NCBI GenBank assembly: GCA_903845315.1
Contig: CAIMWY010000225.1
Location: 1 to 19,956 of the forward strand
Length of the DNA: 19,956 nt
From: an uncultured Burkholderiales bacterium
GTDB taxonomy: Bacteria > Pseudomonadota > Gammaproteobacteria > Burkholderiales > Burkholderiaceae
Reading direction: 5' to 3'
Shown: in pieces, positions 1-6,299 of the stretch
Layout of the letters: the number at the start of each line of letters is the position of its first letter
Position numbering within the stretch: position 1 is the first letter of the stretch
Translations under genes and position numbers: made by a program
Notes under the pieces: model-generated
The model's input: only the letters and a program-made list of their open reading frames with translations
Told to the model about the DNA's origin: nothing
Database searches by the model: none

Positions 1-2568
1 GGGGGGTAGGCTTGGGCTGTGCTGGGACTGATCACGTGCTGTGGTTTGCCGCGCTTGCTGCCAGTCGTCGGCATAGGTTGAAAAAACCGTGCCCTCGTGA
101 AAGTATTGGGGCGAGAAGGCTTGCAAAGGTTGCAACGGGTGCTCGCAAGCTGTGTCCCAAGCCAAGTTGAGGGAGTCCATGAGTTGCGAAACCAACACCG
201 AGGGCGGCATTTTTTCGTGGTCGCTGGAACGTCGTCCTTGCCAACTGATGTAGAGCTTGTCGCGCGCAGAGAGCAAGGCTTCGAGAAACAAATAGCGATC
301 GTCTTCGCGACGCGATCGGTCGCCGGTGCGCCACAAGGTGGCCTCGCTCATCAGGTCAAAGTCACGTGGGGTTTGGCTGCGCGGGTAGTCTCCATCGTTC
401 ATGCCCAGCAAGCACATGGCCTTGAAAGGAATTGAGCGCATGGGCATCAAGGTGGCAAATTGCACCCCCCCGCCAAAAAAGCGTTGGTGCATCGCAGGTT
501 GCTGCAATTGACCGAGCCAATGCTCACGCAGCACGACCAAAGGCAGCGGGGTATCGAGCCGCGCGAGTTGGCAATCGGCCAGCCATTTTTCAAGTGGGGC
601 CATGACCTTTTCGAGCAAGCGTTGATCGCGCTCTTCAACAGGTTTGAAAAACTGTTCGACCAAGTGTTGCAGCACCGTCATCCATTGAGCGGGTGTGTGC
701 GCTTGTTGCAAAGGTGTCAGGGCATGTTCGATGGCACGCAGGCTTTGCAACAAGCCGTCCATCACGCGTGCATCCAGGCCGTTGATGGCTGGCCAAGCCA
801 GTGTGCTTTGCCACACAGATGGCGATTGGGGTGATGCGAGGTCTACAGCGCCGCTGGCGTATCCGAGCAACAAACGTTGCAAACCAAACAGCCAGGTATT
901 TTGGGCCGCATCTGCCAGTTCAGGGTCCATGCCCCAAGCTGCACGTTGCGGTGCGTCCAGGCCCCAGCGCACACCTGCTTGAACGAGCCATTGGTCGATT
1001 TGCGTCACATCCGTTTCGTCGAGTCCAAACCGTTGTCGCACGGCATCGACTTCGAACAAGCTCAACCATTCCAAGCGCGTGATGCGCAATTGAGGCAATT
1101 GCAGCAAGGTATCTAGCGCTTGCACCAAGGGTTCGGTGCGCGGTGTGGTGTCTGCCACCGAATACGGAATATGCCGCGCTGCGGTGGGAGAGAAGCGCCC
1201 AAATACGGCGTTGATATGAGGGGCAAACAGCGCCATATCAGGCACCATCACCATGATTTGGTTGGGTTGTAACTCGGGATCTTGGTCTAACCAACTCAGC
1301 AAGCGGTCGTGCAACACCTCCACTTCGCGTTGCGCCGAGTGGGTTTGCACAAACTCAATGCTGTGGTCATGGATTGGCAAAGCCCGCGGCTGTTCTGGGG
1401 CTGGGTTGAGGTTGAGCAAATCAGATTGCAAATGCTCTAAGCGTGTGGCAGGGCGATTTTGTTCGCCTGCGGTTTGACAAGGATCGACGAACACATCCAC
1501 CCGTTGGAATGCGTGTCGATAGCGCGCGACATCGTCAAACCCATCGAGCAAGTGCAAATAGTCACGCCCTTGCTTGCCCCAAGCCGCTAGCAAAGGGTTG
1601 GTTTGCGTGTGCAACTGGTATTGACGTTCTTCGGACATCGCCCCGCTGGGGCTTGGTTTTGGCAGATTGGGTTTGTGCGCTTGGCGTTGACGGATCCAGG
1701 CGGCCAATGGACGCCGGCTTTCCACCACATGGCCCCAGAAATGTTGACATGGGTTTTGCACCAGCATCAAGACTTGGCAGACACGGCCCAAAGCTGCCAG
1801 GGCTTCGACGGTTTGCATCGGCAACGAGCTCACGCCAAACACCATCAGGCGCGGGGGCACACCTGCAGGTCGGGCGCCTTCGGGCAGTTCTTGCAAGGCC
1901 TTGAGAAAAGCCGAGTGAACATCGGCACGCGACTGAAAGTGGCCTTCAAGCGCAGGTCGATCCGTGTCAGCAGCCAAGTCATCCAGCAAGTCACGCCACA
2001 AAGCCGGCTGCCAACTGTGTGTGGCTGAGATTGGCGTGCTCGGCGCGTTCGACGTGCGCAACACATCGTGTCCTTGGGCCCAGTCGTCCAGCCAGTCGGC
2101 GCGGTAGTTTTGGTAGCCATCCAGAACATCCGCCAGCTCCGCAGCCAGTTGGTAGGTGCGCCGTCCGTGGGGTGCTTCTTGCCCTTCGTTGCCTAAGTAA
2201 CGCGCCAAGGGCTCAAAGGCGGCTTGATTCAGCAAAGCGGGCAGTCGTCGCATCAAACGCCACACCAAAGGGGACTTGTCCAGTGGCATGTGCTTGGGGA
2301 CCACGTCTGGCCCTAGCACGGCCCGGTAAATTTTCCACAGTTGTGCCGATGGCAGTTCAATCTGGGTGGCGGCGCAAATACCCAAGGCTTGGTCGCTGGC
2401 CAAGGCCAGCTCTAACCAGTGCTTCATGCCATTGCTTTGCACCAACAGCACCTCAGGCACCAAGGGCGGCAAGGGGTTGTTTTGGATGAACTGAACCATC
2501 AGGTCGCGCAAACCTTCAAGTTGGTTGCTGTGCAGCACCATGAATCCGTGGGGTGGCGTTGTGGTCAT
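1..2568 (-). CDS. recC: RecC, exodeoxyribonuclease V gamma subunit (partial, C-terminus missing)
   Basis: RecC is the Chi-recognising, strand-splitting subunit of the cytoplasmic RecBCD helicase-nuclease that processes double-strand breaks for recombination. The frame opens with ATG at 2568 and stays open to position 1, giving 856 codons, so roughly the last quarter of a typical 1100-residue RecC lies outside. The N-terminus has the family pattern of a LHSN stretch near residue 12, then a VQSNGMKHWLELALA stretch near residue 45. The strongest signature is near residues 711-730 (about 382-438), reading IPFKAMCLLGMNDGDYPR, a conserved RecC block. An AAAAGG purine run lies just upstream of the start. 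The gene follows the channel gene by 13 bp on the same strand, so they may share a transcript. recB and recD would be expected beyond the left edge. Confidence 0.93.
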   Translation of the reverse strand, partial: MTTTPPHGFMVLHSNQLEGLRDLMVQFIQNNPLPPLVPEVLLVQSNGMKHWLELALASDQALGICAATQIELPSAQLWKIYRAVLGPDVVPKHMPLDKSPLVWRLMRRLPALLNQAAFEPLARYLGNEGQEAPHGRRTYQLAAELADVLDGYQNYRADWLDDWAQGHDVLRTSNAPSTPISATHSWQPALWRDLLDDLAADTDRPALEGHFQSRADVHSAFLKALQELPEGARPAGVPPRLMVFGVSSLPMQTVEALAALGRVCQVLMLVQNPCQHFWGHVVESRRPLAAWIRQRQAHKPNLPKPSPSGAMSEERQYQLHTQTNPLLAAWGKQGRDYLHLLDGFDDVARYRHAFQRVDVFVDPCQTAGEQNRPATRLEHLQSDLLNLNPAPEQPRALPIHDHSIEFVQTHSAQREVEVLHDRLLSWLDQDPELQPNQIMVMVPDMALFAPHINAVFGRFSPTAARHIPYSVADTTPRTEPLVQALDTLLQLPQLRITRLEWLSLFEVDAVRQRFGLDETDVTQIDQWLVQAGVRWGLDAPQRAAWGMDPELADAAQNTWLFGLQRLLLGYASGAVDLASPQSPSVWQSTLAWPAINGLDARVMDGLLQSLRAIEHALTPLQQAHTPAQWMTVLQHLVEQFFKPVEERDQRLLEKVMAPLEKWLADCQLARLDTPLPLVVLREHWLGQLQQPAMHQRFFGGGVQFATLMPMRSIPFKAMCLLGMNDGDYPRSQTPRDFDLMSEATLWRTGDRSRREDDRYLFLEALLSARDKLYISWQGRRSSDHEKMPPSVLVSQLMDSLNLAWDTACEHPLQPLQAFSPQYFHEGTVFSTYADDWQQARQTTARDQSQHSPSLPP

Positions 2569-2581
2569 AGGGTGCGGCCTT

Positions 2582-3616
2582 TTAGGCGTTGCGTGCTCTG
2601 TGAATGGCCAAGGCCACCAAGGCCATGCTCACCCCAAAAAAGAGCGCACTGCAAGCGCTCAGCGCTTGCAGGTCAAAGCGCTTAGACGCCGTGCCATCGC
2701 TGTGCAGTTCATACAGACGCCGCGACTGCGAGGTTGCGCCGAGCAAGGTGATCATCACAAACATCCCTAGCATGTGCAGCTTGTCCACCAGCGTCACCGT
2801 GGTGGTGTTGCCTTGCGATGCATCGGCAAACTGTTGGTTGACGACGGCTGCAATCAGCGCCCCGCCGAGCAAGCCCATGCGTCCACTGAAAATATCTTCG
2901 CTGTGGGTGGGCATCAAGCAAGAACACAAAGCGACCAACACGGCAATCAGCAGCCCCAGTGTGAGTTTGAGAAAAATAGCTGACGAATCACGCATCAATT
3001 CGGCCGTGACGACGATGCGCGAATACTGAACATGATCGGGTTTGGTGAACACACCGAAATTGCTGTTGTATTCCTTGACTTCTTGCGTGGCGGTCAGGTT
3101 TTGAATGATCCACCCATCGATGGAGATGGCAGGGTCATAGCCACTTTGCGTGTCGGCGGTGTAGACCATTTTGGTCAGGTCGTTGGATGAATCTTCGAAA
3201 GAAATTTTGAGACGTTGCTTGTCGAATGGAAAATTTTCCATGTCGAAATCATGCAAAAACACACCCTGTATTTTGCGTTGCTCAATCTTGACGTCTGGCG
3301 TCACGGGTTCGGTGTAGTAGCCCGAGAAAGTTCTTGGGAACTCGTTGGAGATGTAGTTGATCTCCAAAGCTTCCTCAATCTTGTAATTGGTCTTGGGGTT
3401 GGACAAAGCCCAAATCCACAGGTCAGCGCTGAAGGTGCCGCGCGATTGGTTGATGTTGTAGAGCGAGGTCAGGTAGGCGCCAATCTTGACCTCATCGCGT
3501 TGTGGTGTGATTTGAACCACGGAGGTTGATTGTGTTTGGGCAGCACAAATTTGGACGCACATGCAAAGCGCCAAGCAAAGGAAAATGGATGCAAACCTAG
3601 AATGAATATTGCGCAT
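2582..3616 (-). CDS. Pentameric ligand-gated ion channel (Cys-loop superfamily) homologue
   Basis: This 344-residue protein has the layout of a prokaryotic Cys-loop receptor subunit: a signal peptide (about 1-26, ending near QICAAQ), an extracellular beta-sandwich ligand-binding domain (about 30-210) and four membrane helices (about 213-235, 246-264, 278-296 and 319-339). The hallmark FPFDKQ motif sits at 129-134. The cysteines that would form the Cys-loop disulphide are absent, as in known bacterial members. The M2-M3 region, with LVDKLHMLGMF at 276-286, resembles bacterial homologues. Such proteins form homopentameric cation or anion channels in the inner membrane with the binding domain in the periplasm; the ligand cannot be read from the sequence. 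I chose ATG 3616 because it begins the signal peptide; an in-frame TTG at 3655 is less likely. No strong ribosome binding site is visible. It lies 13 bp upstream of recC. Confidence 0.82.
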   Translation of the reverse strand: MRNIHSRFASIFLCLALCMCVQICAAQTQSTSVVQITPQRDEVKIGAYLTSLYNINQSRGTFSADLWIWALSNPKTNYKIEEALEINYISNEFPRTFSGYYTEPVTPDVKIEQRKIQGVFLHDFDMENFPFDKQRLKISFEDSSNDLTKMVYTADTQSGYDPAISIDGWIIQNLTATQEVKEYNSNFGVFTKPDHVQYSRIVVTAELMRDSSAIFLKLTLGLLIAVLVALCSCLMPTHSEDIFSGRMGLLGGALIAAVVNQQFADASQGNTTTVTLVDKLHMLGMFVMITLLGATSQSRRLYELHSDGTASKRFDLQALSACSALFFGVSMALVALAIHRARNA

Positions 3617-3912
3617 GGGTGAATGCTTGCGATAAGGTGAATCAAAAACTTGCAAGCTTGTTGGGCTAGTTGCCCCTTTGTCTTTGACACTATAGCTTGG
3701 TGCAATTTGAGCGCCTAGGTGAGGGGGCTGTGTATTTGTCGATGCATATTGAGTCCCTAGTAATCCTCATTGACTGCACAAAAGATTTATTTGAGTTAAT
3801 TGGTAGTATTTGTATGCGTTGGTTTGGACTAAATGTCTCATTACACAAGCCTTTCATTTTTGATTTTTGTATTACGATTCAACTATTAATTTGACGTATT
3901 TTTTTGCGCAGC
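3617..3912. other. AT-rich intergenic region between divergent genes
   Basis: This gene-free stretch separates the minus-strand channel gene from the plus-strand zinc-ribbon string and should hold both promoters. It becomes markedly AT-rich from about 3730. A perfect TTGACA lies at 3684-3689 on the plus strand, but I see no matching -10 element at 16-18 bp. No coding signal is convincing; a short open frame at 3697-3894 has no family features. Confidence 0.6.
3860..3889 (+). promoter_or_regulatory. Weak candidate sigma-70 promoter for the zinc-ribbon string
   Basis: TTGATT at 3860-3865 and TATTAA at 3884-3889 are separated by 18 bp and lie just upstream of the first gene (ATG at 3913). Neither hexamer is a consensus match and the implied leader is very short, so this is only a candidate. 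Confidence 0.25.
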
Positions 3913-4356
3913 ATGACTCGTATTTGTTCCTCTTGTGAGCACTCCAACACCCACACTGCCCGACTATGTCTTCGGTGTGCGGAACCGCTGAATTTGATAA
4001 CGCATGGTGGTGTAAGCCTTCAACCTTATCTTGGACATGTTGTGCGCATGCCATTTGGCAAGGTCAACACACCTAGCCTGCAACAAGCCAATCCGTCGTT
4101 TCTGGTCGCCAACACACACCCCAGCCATGCATGGGTTGAACTGTCCAAGCATGTGTATCAGCGGGCTCTAACCAACCGTACTTCGGGTTATTGGATATCG
4201 CTTGTATTTTCTTTCTTGGTTTTGTTGACGGTGAGTTATGTGGTCTCATCCCCAAACAAGTCTTGGGACTCCAAAGAAAACAGCAATGTCTCTTCGCTCG
4301 ACTACGCTAAACCTGAACCTGCCCAGGTTTCCAAAGAGCGCGCGAGCAACTTTTAG
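3913..4356 (+). CDS. Zinc-ribbon, single-transmembrane protein (first gene of the plus-strand string)
   Basis: A 147-residue protein with an N-terminal zinc ribbon (C5, C8, C19, C22; CxxC-x10-CxxC), a linker, and one hydrophobic helix at about 93-111 followed by a short polar tail. Basic residues before the helix (R84, R89) suggest the ribbon faces the cytoplasm. The linker carries PFGKVNTP at 47-54, closely matching PFGSVSTP at 60-67 of the protein encoded at 14905-13889, and the two ribbons also resemble each other (both begin MTxICSSC). They therefore look like diverged relatives at the heads of two convergent strings. I chose ATG 3913 over an in-frame TTG at 3904; no clear ribosome binding site precedes it. 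The function is unknown; a membrane anchor or adaptor is my inference. Confidence 0.72.
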   Translation: MTRICSSCEHSNTHTARLCLRCAEPLNLITHGGVSLQPYLGHVVRMPFGKVNTPSLQQANPSFLVANTHPSHAWVELSKHVYQRALTNRTSGYWISLVFSFLVLLTVSYVVSSPNKSWDSKENSNVSSLDYAKPEPAQVSKERASNF

Positions 4357-4371
4357 CGCCATCGCGCTGAA
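4352..4371 (+). other. Small stem-loop overlapping a stop codon
   Basis: An 8-bp stem (with one G-U pair) and a 4-base loop starts over the final codons of the first gene and ends before the next start. No T-run follows, so it is not a classical terminator. It could tune expression of the downstream genes, or be chance. Confidence 0.3.
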
Positions 4372-4392
4372 TGATGATGCTTGAATTCCCCT

Positions 4393-4710
4393 ATGTCTAA
4401 ACCGCCGTTGGTCACGTTGCAGGGTCAATTGACGATGGCTTTGCTCTTTGAGGGCTCAAAGTCTGAGGGGCTTTACCCTGTCTTGGTCTGCGCAGAGGGA
4501 AGGCAGTACCGCGTGCATGTGCGTAAAACGCCGGTGCGCCAACTGGCAAAACCTTTGATTCCCTTGCTTGATCAGCACGTAGTCTTGACAGGGGTTGCCG
4601 ACGATTTAAGGGGGCACTGGCGTTTGGTGCTCGAGCCTGATTTTTCTGCGCAATTGTTGGCGCAGCAACCACCTGCTGAACCGCTGGGTGATACGGAGTT
4701 GGCACCATGA
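4393..4710 (+). CDS. Small beta-rich protein of unknown function
   Basis: A 105-residue protein that I do not recognise. Alternating hydrophobic stretches, starting with VTLQGQLTMALLFEG near residue 7 and including LYPVLVCAEGRQYRVHVRK near 27 and HVVLTGVADDLRGHWRLVL near 64, suggest a compact beta-barrel such as an OB-like fold; this is inference only. There is no signal peptide, membrane helix or zinc ribbon, unlike its neighbours. I chose ATG 4393 over the in-frame TTG at 4381. Its stop codon overlaps the ATG of the C25-type protease gene (ATGA at 4707-4710), indicating translational coupling, so it probably works with that protease as a partner, chaperone or regulator. Confidence 0.65.
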   Translation: MSKPPLVTLQGQLTMALLFEGSKSEGLYPVLVCAEGRQYRVHVRKTPVRQLAKPLIPLLDQHVVLTGVADDLRGHWRLVLEPDFSAQLLAQQPPAEPLGDTELAP

Positions 4711-6299
4711 GTTTTTGCACCCAATGTGGCAAGCCCCTTCGTCTTGGCGCAGCCAGTTGTGAGCACTGTCAGCCCGCTTCACGACCGACCCATTCCAGCC
4801 TCACTGTGGCGGCTTCTGCCCGGGTGGCTGTGTCCCACACCTTGTTCGTTGCCCCTGCGCACACGGCCCTTGAACTCGACAAAGCCTTCCAGCAGCACCT
4901 CGCCAAACCCTTGGACATCGTGCGCGTTGACGATCCCGACACGGCGCACCAAAAAGCACACCAAGCGGTGCAACGGTTGCAGGCTCGCGGAGATTTGAAA
5001 TATGTGTGTCTGATTGGCGATTGGTCTGAAGTACCGCCCTTCAAAGTGAACAATCCCTCCAATCCTTGTCGGGGGCGAGATCCATTTTGCTGGACCGATG
5101 CGCTCTATGGTTTGCGCGAAGAATTCAAACCAGAAGACATCTTGACGGCGATTTCTCCCATCGCCGTGGGACGCATTCCAAGCACCGACATGTCCGTCGT
5201 GCTGCCCGCGTTGCTGGAAGCGCCGGTGTCGGTGGACCCCGGCGTTGCCTTTGCCTTTGCCGTGACCGCTCAGTGTTGGTCTGAGGCGACCCAAACCATT
5301 GTGCAAGGCTTCACCGGTTCAACTTCTGCGGGCAAGCTCTTTGATGAGCCAGATTTTTCTGGGCTTTCCTCCAAGGGGGTGTTGGCTTCACCCGATTGGG
5401 AAGAAGACGATTTGCGCCGTGAAATTTCAGACGCTGGTATTTCACCTGGAGCCGTGTTGCTCTTTAACGTGCACGGCTCCGCCGATGAACCCAATTGGGT
5501 AGGTGAAGGCGACTGGGGTTATACAGAGATCATGCAGCCTGACACCATCCAAGATTTCAACAAAGCTATTTTGTTGAGTGAGGCTTGTTACGGGGGTGCC
5601 ATGGGCTATGACGAGCCCAGCATGGTGGAGAGTTTTTTTGCCCATGGCGGCAAGGCCTTTGTGGGCTGCTCGGTGATTGCTTGGGGCTCATCGGGCAGCG
5701 AACTGTGCGGCGCAGACTTGATTGCCTTGCACTTTTTCAAGGCTTTGCGCGAGGGGCAAGCCTTTGGCGAAGCCCTCAGCAGCGCCAAGAGAGCCACGCT
5801 GGATGCCACGTCTGTGTACGATGAAGTGGCGCAAAAAAGTGTGCTGTCGTTCAATTTGTTTGGCGCGCCTTGGCATCAGCTCAAGCGAGCGGCAGCTGCA
5901 TCGGTGTTGCCAACCGCAAGCCCCCAAGAGTCCATGCTGGACCGGATCAGAAGCCGACGCTCTGGCGGGGAGGCGTCAGGTGGCAGTGCCTTGGACAGAG
6001 TACGCGACAATTACAGAGGTCGACTCTCCAGCCGGGCGCAGCGGTTTCTTTTAGAACGAGATGACGCCTTGCAACAGCTCAGTGGCTTCAAGGATCGCGA
6101 AAAGATTGAATCATTTTTAGGCGCCATCCAAGTCGATTTTGACGACTGCGATTTTGAAGAAATCCGCTTCGAAGATGAACACAGTTTTCGAATCTCTGGG
6201 AAATCGAAAAAATTTCCAGCCACGAAAGAATTGTTTATCTTGGCCATCAATGGCCAAGGTGAATTGACCCATCAACTGACAACCAAAGGATCGCCATGA
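4707..6299 (+). CDS. Zinc-ribbon protein with C25 (gingipain-like, caspase-fold) cysteine protease domain
   Basis: A 530-residue protein. It starts with a zinc ribbon (C4, C7, C18, C21), followed by a domain with landmarks of peptidase family C25, clan CD: VGRIPST at 154-160; FNVHGSAD at 253-260 with candidate catalytic H256; LLSEACYGG at 289-297 with candidate nucleophile C294; and FNLFGAPW at 382-389, matching the closing Gly-Asp/Ala-Pro element of C25 enzymes. Residues 400-440 are a low-complexity basic linker, followed by a small alpha/beta domain to the end. Gingipains are secreted, but no signal peptide is present here, so it probably acts inside the cell. GGAG-like GGAG at 4695-4698 precedes the ATG by 8 bases. 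The start overlaps the previous stop and the stop overlaps the next start (ATGA at 6296-6299). Substrate unknown; a CHAT-like peptidase is the main alternative. Confidence 0.82.
   Translation: MSFCTQCGKPLRLGAASCEHCQPASRPTHSSLTVAASARVAVSHTLFVAPAHTALELDKAFQQHLAKPLDIVRVDDPDTAHQKAHQAVQRLQARGDLKYVCLIGDWSEVPPFKVNNPSNPCRGRDPFCWTDALYGLREEFKPEDILTAISPIAVGRIPSTDMSVVLPALLEAPVSVDPGVAFAFAVTAQCWSEATQTIVQGFTGSTSAGKLFDEPDFSGLSSKGVLASPDWEEDDLRREISDAGISPGAVLLFNVHGSADEPNWVGEGDWGYTEIMQPDTIQDFNKAILLSEACYGGAMGYDEPSMVESFFAHGGKAFVGCSVIAWGSSGSELCGADLIALHFFKALREGQAFGEALSSAKRATLDATSVYDEVAQKSVLSFNLFGAPWHQLKRAAAASVLPTASPQESMLDRIRSRRSGGEASGGSALDRVRDNYRGRLSSRAQRFLLERDDALQQLSGFKDREKIESFLGAIQVDFDDCDFEEIRFEDEHSFRISGKSKKFPATKELFILAINGQGELTHQLTTKGSP
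6285..6290 (+). promoter_or_regulatory. Ribosome binding site for the four-zinc-ribbon coiled-coil gene
   Basis: AAAGGA lies 5 bases before ATG 6296, inside the end of the protease gene. It fixes the start and supports coupled translation. Confidence 0.6.

Noticed and set aside
97..2129. Several plus-strand open frames across the left 2 kb
   Set aside because: They are antisense shadows of recC, whose minus-strand frame is continuous and contains family motifs.
3684..3689. Perfect TTGACA as a plus-strand promoter
   Set aside because: No acceptable -10 hexamer lies 16-18 bp downstream.
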